Assembly: GCA_032768795.1 (NCBI GenBank)
Contig: CP136494.1
Location: forward strand, 930,001-994,000
Origin: Tremella fuciformis
Taxonomy: Eukaryota > Basidiomycota > Tremellomycetes > Tremellales > Tremellaceae
DNA: 64,000 bases
Direction of reading: 5' to 3'
Positions 48,441 through 58,281 of this stretch are shown here, in pieces. The number at the start of each line of letters is the position of its first letter. Positions within the stretch are counted from its first letter, which is position 1. A program made the position numbers and the translations under genes. The notes below the pieces were generated by a model. The model searched no databases and had not been told where the DNA came from. It was given only the letters and a program-made list of their open reading frames with translations.

Positions 48441-50161
48441 CTACTTGTCGCTCAAGCGCCCGAGCTCCTGGCCCACCTTGATCTTGTCGCCCGCGCGTAC
48501 GGCAAACTCGAAATTCCGCGGGGCCTCAAAGACAAGGACGATGGTGCTACCGAGGCGGAAGCCGCCCATCTCCTCGCCGGCAAGGAGGGGCTGGCCCTGC
48601 AACACCTTGCTCGCGCCCGAGTAGGTGGCCTCGGTGAAGGTATGGACGGGGTGGCTCATCTGGCGGGTGTTTGTGCGCAGGCTCTCGTCAAAGTTGATGC
48701 GGATGCTGCCGACGTTGGTCGCGCCGACCGGGACCATGCTGAAGAAGCCGTACTTCCACCTTCCGAGCAGTGCCACGCGCTCGTTGAGAACGAACAGGTC
48801 TTTGAGCCGGTTGGCAATGTACGGCGAGACCGAGAAGAGGTCGCCAGTGAAGTGGCGGCGGCGCTCGACGACCCACGGCGCGGGCGAGTGGAAGCGGTGA
48901 TAGTCGCCCGGGGCAAGGTAGACGACGAAGAAATACAAGCGGTTGTCGGGGTGCAGACGCGGCAGCTTGGCCTCCCGGTCGGTGGCCTTGCTGAGCGCGG
49001 ATGGGCCCAGCGAAGCGGCGACAGAGGTGTCGTGGGCGAGGTCGCCGCCGGGCTGCGGGTGCGAAGCATCCGCCTCCTCGCCCGGCGCGGAGGGGAGGTT
49101 CGGATCGGCCACTTTGACCTCGCGCGTCCGATGCGAGCTAGGGAAGGAGATGTATCGGCGTGCGCGCTGGCGCAACTTGCCGTACCATGTCTTCGGGGTG
49201 GGGGCCTGCTCGCCCTCGTCCGCGGGTGGCGGCTGTTGTGCGGAGGGGGTCGAGCCAAGGAGCGCCGAGAGGGAGTAAGGGATATCGTTGATATTTGCGA
49301 AGTTCTCGTGGTCGACGACCTCGCTCTTGGACTCTGGGGACCGCTCGACGGTCGTCGGATCCCCGACGGCGCCACCCTCCGAGCCCAGGAGGGCTTGCAG
49401 GGAGTATGTGATGCCCTTGACCTGCTCGACCTGCTCGCCGACAATCTCGCCAAAATGCAGCACGCGCCCATCGGCAGGGGATACCTGCCCGTCAGCGCAG
49501 CCCAGACGGCGGAAGGGGGGCTACTCACCAGGGGCGCATCCGCGATGGGCCTCGCGCCCTCTCGGAGCTCGCGGTAGAAGAACTCGCCGAGGCTCTCGTA
49601 CTGCGTCAGATCCTGCGGCACACATTCGTCGAGGTTGCAGCCGAATATCCAGGCGTATATCCTGAAGCCGGTCGGGCGGAACCACACGGGCAGCACGAGG
49701 GAGTTGAGGTAGCCCCACAGCTGCGAGAGCGAGCGGAGGGGCAGAGCGCCCAGCACGCGGACTTGCCACGGGCCGTCGGCGCGTTTGCGCTTGATCACCG
49801 CCCCGCCCTCGCCTTGGCTCTCCACCTCTATTGTCGACCGGGCCTGTCGGCGGTACTGCACGGCGAGGAGCACGAGCGCGCCGAGGGCGACGGGGATGGG
49901 ATACCATTTGATCGGTGTGGACCACGCCGACGATACCTGCTGGCGCACGCTGGGGGTCTCGTGTGGAGTCGAACCACTTTTGGGCGGGTCCGGACGTGGA
50001 GGTGGTGGTGAGGGCTGAGACGAGTTCAGTCGAACTAGTAGGACCGGACGCCGAGGTGTAGGGAGGAGGGGGCGGCGGCGAGAGAGAGAGGGAAGAGGCG
50101 GATGGCGCAAGACGGCGGCGCGGCGCGCAGGCCGGGTCAGTGCCGCGGTCGCGCCTAGCAT
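48441..50161 (-). CDS. PSD1: Phosphatidylserine decarboxylase 1, mitochondrial
   Basis: Converts phosphatidylserine to phosphatidylethanolamine in the mitochondrial inner membrane. The N-terminus is Arg/Pro-rich targeting sequence (MLGATAALTRPARRAAVLRH), followed by a membrane helix (WYPIPVALGALVLLAVQYRR). Catalytic part: SLGEFFYRELREGARPI, SPADGRVLHFG after the single intron near 49463-49530, YFFVVYLAPGDYHRFHSP, and the self-cleavage LGST in GGFRLGSTIVLVFEAP, where the Ser becomes the pyruvoyl group. Between SPADG and the core is a long insert with two near copies of a short motif (ITYSLQALLGSEG and IPYSLSALLGSTP). Complete, stop at 48441. Confidence 0.94.
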
Positions 50162-51032
50162 GTCCAGCACGGCGACTGGGCGAGGCTGGGCGGCGACAAG
50201 CGAGAGAAGAGATGCAATGTCAAGCGACTATGATGGGATGTGGAGTGCAAAAGATGACGCGCTGATCCGGCATTTTCGTGTCTGCTTTTCAGCGTAGCTC
50301 TTACGGGGCGAATTTCTGCGGGTGTCCCTGGAACGAAAACGGTAAATGGGGGAATTAAATAAGAAAATTCCGGCCATTCTGATTTCATCAGCACAATCCT
50401 AATATGCATTGTGTCCTTGCCAAATTGCCTTTCATCAGAGAATAAAGATCTATGCATGAGGCTGATGCATGGAATGATCTCTGTAGCAGAACCAATCGCC
50501 TACATAGCTACTGCCATACCCTGCCCTATCATTGCACCAAAATGGTTACAATAGCGCAAGTCTGACAAGACTGCAATAGGCTTGCCAGGTGGCAGCTGTG
50601 ACATAGCCCCTGTGACCAGCTTGGCATGCCTATGATCATCTGATCAGCCTAGCATGCCCAACAAGCACTTGCGCATCTCTTGATGAAGTGCTTTAGCTTG
50701 CAACTAATCAATGTTCTACAGTACATCCGGCTTTGCCGGATGCTTGACCCGTAAGGGCTGCGATGGCTGCGCCGCTAGGCGCAAGGGGGGGTCTTGGGGG
50801 GGTGTCCCACCCCCCCATGTCTAACGGAACCAAAGAACAAGGAATTGCATTAGGTTTTCCAAATTGCCTGAGAACCAATAACTTGAATACCTGATTAGAA
50901 ATTCAGAGCTAAAAAAGAATTGAAATAACGAGCTACGCCCTATCGCGCACTTTCCTGCACGATCTACCTAGTCTTTTCATCGCATAGGTATGACACTCTA
51001 AGACGGCCGCACGACCATCGCCAAGCAGCGGG
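50162..51032. other. AT-richer intergenic block with three adjacent hairpins
   Basis: About 870 bp between PSD1 and RMI1 with no gene. Composition differs from the surroundings: AT-rich at 50280-50720 and again after 50820, with a GC-rich core. The core holds three perfect hairpins in 95 bp: 50724-50742 (8-bp stem, TTT loop), 50768-50783 (6-bp stem, GCTA loop) and 50795-50817 (10-bp stem of G-run against C-run, TCC loop). This resembles neither tRNA nor a protein gene. It could be a small mobile-element remnant or organelle-derived insert. Confidence 0.6.
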
Positions 51033-52563
51033 ATGATGGATACAGGACCAGCAGTGGGGCTCATCAGGCGCACACATCCCATACCGGCCGTCGACCCCGT
51101 CAGTCGACCCGGTCTATAAGGTCGTTGGCCGAGCTGAAGCGCAGGACTGGGTTCGCCAATGCCTCGAAGCCCTGCAAGACGCCGGACTCTCCACGACACC
51201 TCAAGACGTCGTCCGTCGCCCCTCCTACTCTGCGCCCCACACGGCTGACACGCAGCTGACCCAGTACCTGCATTCCGACCTGGGAATCTCCACGTTGCCC
51301 GGCGCGCAGCCCGTCCTGCCCGCCGACCCCGGCGCGGCGCACGGGAGCCGCCTCTTCCCCCGCCCGGTGCTCCTGCAGGTGCTCTCCCTCACGGAGATCG
51401 GCTCGTCCGCGTTCCAGCTGCAGACGGTGCTGGAACAGCGGCGGGACGTGCTGGACGGCAAGACGCGCATCCGACGCATGGACGATGATGGCGACGGCGC
51501 CGGCGCCGGCGGTGGGGAGGTGGACATGGCCGAGCTGGGCAAGCTGCCGGCGTACCCGCGGGGCATGCTCAAGCTCGAGCTGAGCGACGGGCGCGGGGTG
51601 ATCAAGGCCATCGAGTACGGTCGGCTGGGCGCGCTCAAGCTGGGCGAAACGTCGCTCGGGGCAAAGGTGGGTCGGGTCGGTCTTGCTGGCGAGACGAGAC
51701 GAGCTGAGGACAGGTGGTGCTGTGTAACGTCCCTGTGCGCCGCGGCACCCGTCAGTGTACCATGCGGCCGAGAGGCATGGGAGAGGGTGCTGATGTCAGT
51801 CTTGCTGAGCGGCGAGAACACGCAGGTGTTGGGGTGCGCGGTGGACCACCTCGAGGCGGAGCAGCCGGCGCAATTCGTCCACTCGCTCCAGATCAGAATG
51901 GGCAAGGTGGCGCCATCTCTCGAGGCTGATGCAGAGGTAGACGGTAGTCCGCCTCCTCCGCCTCGACAGGCGCATCAGGCTCGGCGCGGCTCTTCGCCTG
52001 CCCGTAGAGAGGTCGCCGGCGCGGGCCCATCCCGCGCGAAACGCAAAGCCGAGCCCGCGACGCCTCCCCAGGTCGCCCCACCCAAACAGCATCAACAACG
52101 CACAGCGAGCAAAGCCGCCTCGGCCAAAGTATCCAGGCTGTACGCGGAGATCCCACCGGGACTCGAGAGGGACGGACCGTCCCGACCTCGAGCGGCGAGG
52201 CAAGATCCGGTCGTCATTGCTGATGACGACGACGACGACGAGTATGGCGATGATGCCGACGAGAGCTTTTTCCGCGCGGTTGACCTCGACGCTGCTGCGG
52301 CTGCGTCTGCTACGGCTGGGCGCGGGAGACAAGCCCCCAGCTCCGAGTACGACTTTGGTCTCGAGGGCGAGGACGACAGTGTGCTTTTCCGGACGATGGA
52401 CGAGGTGGAAGCCAGCTTTGCGCGCAGGGGAAGGAATACGAGCAGGGTCGATGCGGGCCGGCGGATAGTGGTGGACGTTGACAGTGGTAGCGAGGACGAG
52501 GGGTCAGGCGCAGAGAACAAGGAGAACATCCGGCCGGATGTCATCGAGATCCTCTCGGACTAG
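51033..52563 (+). CDS. RMI1: RMI1, RecQ-mediated genome instability protein
   Basis: OB-fold partner of topoisomerase III and the Sgs1/BLM helicase in dissolving recombination intermediates. ATG at 51033 or 51036 gives MDTGPAVGLIRRTHPIPAVD; a 46-nt intron then joins PDWVRQCLEALQDAG. The N-terminal helices are followed by QLTQYLHSDLGISTLPGAQP, FPRPVLLQVLSLTEIGSSAF, and the OB strand part YPRGMLKLELSDGRGVIKAI with LGALKLGETSLGAK, VVLCNVPVRRG and LSGENTQVLGCAVDHLE. The C-terminal half is disordered and acidic (DDDDDEYGDDADESF). The exon borders around 51770-51800 are not fully resolved. The C-terminal second OB fold of metazoan RMI1 is not evident, as in fungi. Confidence 0.8.
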
Positions 52564-52738
52564 GGTGCCAGAAGAGACGAGGGACGATGCGATGTGTTGT
52601 GCATAGACATATATGTTGCGATGTTGGATGGTTGTAAAAGGTACGAACGAAGCGTGTACATTATACAACGAATAGTCTGCACAAGAAGACCCAGGGGACC
52701 GAAAGAAACGAAGCAAAATTGAGAGCAGAGAGCGTGGA

Positions 52739-54287
52739 TCACTCGAGCTTGCCGCCGAGACCGCGGACGAGATCGCCAATCAACATTCGCTTGACGCTCA
52801 TGCCCTCTCTGTACCTGCAAAGGACGAGGCCCGCGCCGGGCCCGCCACGGGTGTGGACGGCGCGGACGACGAGCTCGCCGGCCATTCTGCCGGTATTGAT
52901 CCTGTTCTCGCCGTCCGACTCTCCGCCGGGGTCGAGGGTCGCGCGGAGCGCCCTCCAGCTCTCCTCGAGCAGCATGTTCTCGCTGTCGCTGCCGTTGATG
53001 GCCTGTCCTCCGGGATGGGCGCCGGAGAATTGACACGGGAAGGATTGGCAGAGACGCGCGGCGTAGGTGAGGAGACCGGGGTCGTTGACGACGTGCGAGT
53101 CGGAGAGGTGACAGCATTTCTTGAGGCGGGACAGGAGGTCGGGCTGCGAAGCGGCGGAGCCGTTGGGCGGGGTGGTGGCCGAGCTGCTGGGCGGCGGGGA
53201 GAGGGGCGACACGCCGTGGGCGTGGGTATGGATCTGGGCCTGCGGGGGAGGCGGGGCGGGGAGGCCTTGGGAGGCCGAGTTGGGAGTGGCAGGATCGAAC
53301 ATGCCGTAGAGAAAGTTGTTCGAGCCGGGAGGGGATTTGAACAGGGAGGAAGGGTCAAAGGAGCCATTCGAGGCAGAGTAGTCGAAAGAGGGTGCGCCGT
53401 TCTGGGCGGCGTGATTGTCCGTCGCGCCCTGCGGGCCAACGCCGAGGTCGAAGGGGACGTTGAGGTCGTAGTTGAAAGCGCCGGTGGCGGGACTGCCGAA
53501 CAGCGAGGTGGACTGCTGCACGAGTTGCGAGTCGGACGAGCGCGACGCCAGTCCACCGCCAGAGGCCCCGGCGGCGGACGCCATGGGAGCCGAGAGCGGA
53601 GGCTTGGTCGACGCCGCGCGAGGCGAGAGCGTCGAGCCCCGACGACTGGTGTCGACTGACCTGTCGCGGTCTGCCGAGCCCATGGGCGTGTCGCTGTCGG
53701 TGGCGCTCACATCGCCGCCTGCAGAGGGCGGCAGGCCCTTTGCCCTCCGCTCGCGCTCGCGGGCCTCCTTGCGAGCGCGCACGCGTTCCGACATGGGCAC
53801 GCCGCCCTCGTGCAGCGACTTGCCGCGACCTGTGGGACCCGAGCCGATGGCGGGCCGCTGAGCCTCTGGGAGGGCGAGGAGGGCGCGGAGCTGCGAATTT
53901 TCATTCTCGAGTATGTTGATGCGCTCTTCGAGTGCTGCGAGGTGCTCTGCACGCCTGAGACGGAAGGCGCGCTGGACTTCGCGCGCGCGTGAAGGGGGCA
54001 GGTGGTCGTTGGGCTTGCGGCCACGGGGCTCGTGTCTGTCCTGCGCGTGTCAGATGGGTATAGGTATAGGGTTTGAGGTTGGGGGTGGGTGTCAAAGGAT
54101 GTGAGAGTGTGAGGAGGAGGAAGGAGGGTGGTGTATGGTGTGTGGTGTGTGGCATTGTGAGGAGGGAGAGGGAGCTCACCTTTGGGGGTGAGGGGGCACT
54201 TGGACCAGCGACGGGCTGTGCATCCGCAGCGGCGTGCTTGCCCGTCCCGGTGGTGGGACTGGTGGTGGTGGCGGTGGTGGTGTCCAT
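52739..54287 (-). CDS. bZIP transcription factor
   Basis: DNA-binding regulator with a bZIP domain near the N-terminus. Exon 1 is MDTTTATTTSPTTGTG and a Pro/Ser stretch; an intron of about 139 nt (near 54040-54178) leads into RHEPRGRKPNDHLPPSRARE. The basic region VQRAFRLRRAEHLAALEER runs into the leucine zipper INILENENSQLRALLALPE. A second basic stretch (SERVRARKEARERERRAKG) follows. The rest is a Ser/Pro/Asn-rich region with FDPSSLFKSPPGSNNFLYG, then a C-terminal cysteine-bearing block (LLSRLKKCCHLSDSHVV, AARLCQSFPCQFSG) that could sense redox state as in AP-1 factors. Target genes unknown. Confidence 0.8.
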
Positions 54288-54784
54288 GCGTTCACTGTAT
54301 CCTATCCTTATCTGATCGCTTGGCACGGAAGACGAGGGAGGGAGGCCGACGCCGAGTCCGAAGGGCGGGCCGGCAAGGGGGCAAGGGGGCAACGCAAGGG
54401 CAGTTGTTGCCAATGGGAATGGCAACCTCTATCGCAATCCGCCAAGACGGACTACTCGTAAACTATGGCGTGCGATGCAAGGCAGGAGGTATCAATGACC
54501 AACGTGGGTCCCAGTATGACCAACAGGTCCGAGGGAAGGGGAAGGGGGGATCGAGTGGGTTGGGTGTTGTGAAATGGTGTCAATCGACGAATGACCTGGA
54601 GGGGGAGGAGGGTATTTGGTTTACTGATGACCCTCTTTTGCACATTTCAAAGGATCGGAAGGGTATTAGTAAATCTTCCAAATGACCCTTAGCTTCTCGA
54701 GGTATTTGCAAAGCCTTCGACTCGGAGTTTCTCGCAGGCGGCCAAGCACGTGACCGTCTCCTCCTCACCTCGTCGTGTTGCACC

Positions 54785-55279
54785 ATGTCGGCCACAGGAG
54801 CAGGCGCAGCGGCAACGGCGACAAGCGCCCGACTGGCACAGCTGTGGCATTCGCCCGTAGGACCCAAGTACGCCCCCCCTTCACCCCTTCTTACTCCCCG
54901 CTGACGCCGCCGCAGAACAGTCTTCTTCTGGGGCCCCGTCGCCAAGACGGGCCTGGTCGTCGCGGGCCTCAAGGACCTCGAGCGCCCGCCAGAGAGGCTC
55001 TCGGTGAGCCAGAACCTCGCGCTCGCAGCGACCGGCTTCATTTGGGTGGGTCCCCCCTTGCCTTCTGACCCATCCCCTTGCCCCCTGTCGGGGCTGCTGC
55101 TTTGCGCCCCCTGTCGGGGTCGCGCTCACGCCCAGACACGCTGGTGCCTCATCATCAAGCCCATCAACTACCCGCTGTCCGCCGTCAACTTTTTCGTGGG
55201 CTGCACGGGGCTCGTGCAGCTGTACAGGGTGTGGGACTTTCGGCGGCAGAACCCGGACTGGGACAAGGCGGTCCTGTAG
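54785..55279 (+). CDS. MPC2: Mitochondrial pyruvate carrier subunit 2
   Basis: Partner subunit of the inner-membrane pyruvate carrier. Three exons: MSATGAGAAATATSARLAQ with WHSPVGPK, then TVFFWGPVAKTGLVVAGLKD with LERPPERLSVSQNLALAATG, then TRWCLIIKPINYPLSAVNF with FVGCTGLVQLYRVWDF. These match the family's W-P-K-x-x-F-W-x-P, K-x-x-L-v-x-a-G, SxSQxxALxxTGxIW and NFFxGxTGxxQLxR motifs. About 115 residues, normal. Divergent from the bZIP gene. The second intron contains two copies of ccccctgtcgggg. Confidence 0.92.
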
Positions 55280-56506
55280 GAGTGTCTCGGCAATGAACTT
55301 CTCGGTCCCTGTCATGACCTGGCAAATCCTATCACAAAGGTCGCATTATTGTCCTAATTATCCGTCACATCTGTCTTCCTCATAGCCCTTGTTATGAAGG
55401 AAGATGAAAGACACTTGACTGTGCCCTGTCGGACACCCGGCATAGCTTAAGGATGCATAGAAGTGCATCACGCATGACACCCGTCAGCCATGCACCGGAC
55501 AGGGGATTTACTAGGAGTTGGACGGATTCTGGACAGGTGACAGACATGGTATGGTCAGATACCAGACGACCCCTTTTGTCTATATAAACCCCCCTCTTCT
55601 CGCAGTTCGTTTGATTCTTTCCAAGGATTAAAAATATCCATAGCTTGATATCGTACCCTCCCTCCTCCCTTTTCCTCACACAGCTTACAGCTGGTGGGAT
55701 CTTATATAGTCCTTGCACTACTCTTGACATACCCTATCAAGCTCTCGTCACTTCACCACAGACCTACCCATCTTGGATAGCTTGCCCTCGATCCTTCCAA
55801 GCTATCACTTGCCGTCCAACTGATCAACACCCATGACTCATCTCTTCTGGTAAGTCCCTCTTGCTAAACCGTCTTATTCGCCCCTGTCTCCATTTGTATA
55901 GTCTAGGTCTGGTGGGGACAGGCCCGTGACAGTTTCCGTGCAGGTGTACGCCTGTGCGTGCGAGTGACGGGGATCAGAGTCAGGCTCGGAGCGGGTCAAG
56001 GAGCATGGGCTTCTGCTCACTTGCAGTCTCTCAAGAAGTGGACCAAGACCCTCCCGAGCATTTAGGCACGCCGACACGAGTAGGAGAGTACGGATCTCAA
56101 CATGCGCAAGGAGCAGCAGGCCACTTTGGGTCGGATGGAGCGCAGCAGCGAGGTCGGTCTCTCTTGTCCCACCGTCCGCTGGCACATGGGACACGGGATA
56201 CGTAACGACTCGAAGGAGGGAGGGCGGGCTGATAGTGCAAGGGAGCCATGTTCAGATTGAGCAAAGCAGACGCGTCAGCAGTGACAAACCATCGGTCCGC
56301 CGCACAAGCTCTGATTGCATTTGAGGTGCTGTACAGTTAAGTAGACGGCAAGGTGGGCATGTCGGACGGCATGCGCGAGGCCTTGTCACGATATGATCAA
56401 GTCAGTGAGCGTCTCTCGCCTTTTCTTCGGTGGTGCGGCCGACCTCGTCACGTCTGCCAGACCAGATACCTCTCGTCCAAGGCTGATGCGTCAAATAATC
56501 GCACTT
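55280..56506. other. Intergenic region before the retroelement
   Basis: About 1.2 kb without a gene I can support. Around 55430-55870 it has an isolated promoter-like layout: a TATA box (tctatataaac near 55578), a pyrimidine-rich leader and a short ATG followed by a donor-like ggtaagt near 55850. This could be an old solo LTR or the leader of a gene displaced by the insertion. No coding frame follows. Confidence 0.4.
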
Positions 56507-56679
56507 TGTTACGACCCTGCACACCGCCCACCTGCAACACCGCCAGTCTTCGCCACTGCAGGTCGTAACACCGATCACCAACCGTTCACCCAATCAACAC
56601 CGATCATCAAACTCCGTTCACTCGATCACCACCACCGTTCACCCGAGCACAACCGACCCCTTGGACGACGCACCCAAGC

Positions 56680-56812
56680 ATTCACCTGAACACCAAACTG
56701 TTCATGCGAACACCCTGAGCGTTCAGTGAACAGGAGAAGTTATTACTGGAAGGGGAAGTGTTCACTTGAACGGAAGGACATTTCATGTGAACGCCCAAGT
56801 GTTCACCTGAAC
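56680..56812. promoter_or_regulatory. Phased palindrome array in U3
   Basis: Six copies of a near-perfect palindrome GTTCAnnTGAAC: 56680, 56700, 56721 (one base short), 56760, 56781 and 56801. Start-to-start distances are 20, 21, 39, 21 and 20 bases, with a degenerate copy (gttattactgga) at 56739 in the wide gap. The array ends 12 bases before the TATA box. Half-site-like gttcac also occurs at 56584, 56616 and 56637. Such helical phasing suggests binding by a dimeric regulator to one face of the DNA. Confidence 0.75.
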
Positions 56813-56823
56813 GGGTCAGAGGC

Positions 56824-56830
56824 ATATATA
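56824..56830 (+). promoter_or_regulatory. TATA box of the LTR
   Basis: atatata directly after the palindrome array and about 36-42 bases before the proposed transcript start at 56866. Confidence 0.7.
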
Positions 56831-57185
56831 AGACCGCACGTTCAGCCCCAAGGATCCTTTTCCCCAAGGATCAATTCTATCAATCTAGACAGTCATACGT
56901 TACACCCTAGTCCTAGAGCCTTGCACTTGACTTTACCATCGTTGCTCGCTCCGCCACCTCCGCTCGCCACGACGCCTATCTCCGTGGGATCCTTCGAGCA
57001 CCACCACCAAACCTCCACGACGCCTATCTCCGTGTGAGGCCAGTCCTACCTTCGCCGTCGACCAAGTCACGAGGTTCAGTGGTTGTACCCACTTCGCCCT
57101 TGGTACAACCCGAGCTCGCCACGTACGACCGCCGCCGTCTACTCGTCGCCGGACATCAAGGCCGCCGGGTTCGAGTCGTAACAGT

Positions 57186-57200
57186 ATAGAATTGATCCTT
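57186..57200 (+). other. Self-priming primer-binding site
   Basis: atagaattgatcctt begins two bases after the LTR end. It is the exact 15-base reverse complement of 56866-56880 inside the LTR, close to the expected 5' end of the transcript. In Tf1-type elements the RNA 5' end folds back on the primer site and primes reverse transcription, replacing a tRNA. No TGG-type tRNA primer match is present here. Confidence 0.75.
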
Positions 57201-57243
57201 CACATCTTGTGCTTGGTCATTCATCGATTATACTGCCTTCGCC

Positions 57244-58281
57244 ATGCCACCCGCCGCTGGCACCAACCAAGAGCGCATCGCCGCGCTTGAGGAGCAGCTT
57301 CAAGGCTTGCTCACTCAAACTTCGACACTTCAATCCGAAAATGACAATCTTCGACAGACTGTCACAAACATCTCCGCCAATGCCGCCACACCTCGACAAA
57401 ACTCTCCGGACTCCACCGCCACCTCGACTACCATCCGCACCAGCGAACCAAAAGTGGCACCCCCGGAATTCTACCATGGGCAGCGAAACAAGTTGTCCAC
57501 CTTCATCACCCAGGTCACAATGGTGATCACACTTCAACCAAACCGCTTCACCACCGAAGAAGCAAAGGTCCTCTATGCTGGATCTTTCCTTCGCGACACC
57601 GCCTTCCTGTGGTTCCAACCTTCGGTCATCGCCAACCCAAAACCGGACTACATGTCAAACTTCGACAAGTTCTGCATGGAACTCCGCAAGACATTTGGCG
57701 ACCCCGATGAAGTTGCAACCGCGGAACGACAACTCTACAGCCTTCGACAGCGAGGTTCAGCATCCGCCTACCTCGCCGACTTCATGCGCTACGCCGTCCT
57801 GGTGAAGTGGAACGATGATGCCAAATCCGCCCAATTCTACCGCGGACTCAAGGACAACGTGAAGGATGAACTATCCCGCATTGGGAAACCTTCCTCCTTC
57901 ATGGAGCTCCAAGAGGCTGCCATACGCATCGACACTCGACTCTTCGAACGACAGGTTGAGAAGGGGGATCGCTTCACCCCCCTTCCTGCGTCAAGCGCAC
58001 GGACCTTTACCCGCACCTACAACCGACCAGGATTTTCCACCAACTCAACCGTCCGCACCGAATCGACCTATAATCGACCCGCAGAGACCCTCAAGGCCTC
58101 CTTCACCACCAAGGACCGCCTCACCCGCCGTGGTCGCATCACTCCAAACGAATACCAACGCCGCAAGGACAACAACCTCTGTCTCTACTGTGCAGAGAAG
58201 GGCCACTCTGTCAAGGAGTGCCCAGTTGCTCCACCATCCCGACCGCAGCGCAACCGCTCTTCTCCTTCGGGAAAAGAGTGA
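57244..58281 (+). CDS. gag: Retrotransposon Gag with CCHC knuckle
   Basis: Structural protein forming the particle that holds element RNA; 345 residues. Residues 12-45 form a leucine-bearing coiled coil (IAALEEQLQGLLTQTSTLQ). The capsid-like central region has FYHGQRNKLSTFITQVTM, YAGSFLRDTAFLWFQP and LRQRGSASAYLADFMRY. A nucleocapsid zinc knuckle CLYCAEKGHSVKEC lies at residues 313-326 (Cys313, Cys316, His321, Cys326), followed by a basic tail. The stop TGA at 58279-58281 lies four bases past the frameshift heptamer. Confidence 0.93.
   Translation: MPPAAGTNQERIAALEEQLQGLLTQTSTLQSENDNLRQTVTNISANAATPRQNSPDSTATSTTIRTSEPKVAPPEFYHGQRNKLSTFITQVTMVITLQPNRFTTEEAKVLYAGSFLRDTAFLWFQPSVIANPKPDYMSNFDKFCMELRKTFGDPDEVATAERQLYSLRQRGSASAYLADFMRYAVLVKWNDDAKSAQFYRGLKDNVKDELSRIGKPSSFMELQEAAIRIDTRLFERQVEKGDRFTPLPASSARTFTRTYNRPGFSTNSTVRTESTYNRPAETLKASFTTKDRLTRRGRITPNEYQRRKDNNLCLYCAEKGHSVKECPVAPPSRPQRNRSSPSGKE

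Larger units (their letters stand above)
56507..57183 (+). repeat. 5' long terminal repeat
   Basis: 677 bp. It begins TGTTACGAC and ends GTCGTAACA, a perfect 9-base inverted pair with the TG..CA ends expected of LTRs. The first 64 bp (56507-56570) themselves form an inverted repeat ending in a second GGTCGTAACA. U3 carries a palindrome array and TATA box; R probably begins near 56866. The right-hand LTR is not in the window, so borders rest on the terminal repeats and the adjacent primer site. Confidence 0.8.

Noticed and set aside
47811..49577. 588-codon plus-strand frame through the poly-C run
   Set aside because: It overlaps NAA20 in another frame and lies antisense to PSD1, whose motifs are unmistakable. 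GC-rich DNA keeps the shadow frame open.
52853..53659. 268-codon plus-strand frame opposite the bZIP gene
   Set aside because: Gly/Arg/Val-rich shadow; the minus strand has a clear bZIP domain and a continuous frame.
55078..55122. Paired ccccctgtcgggg repeats in the second MPC2 intron
   Set aside because: Two short copies only, inside a normal intron; probably simple local duplication.
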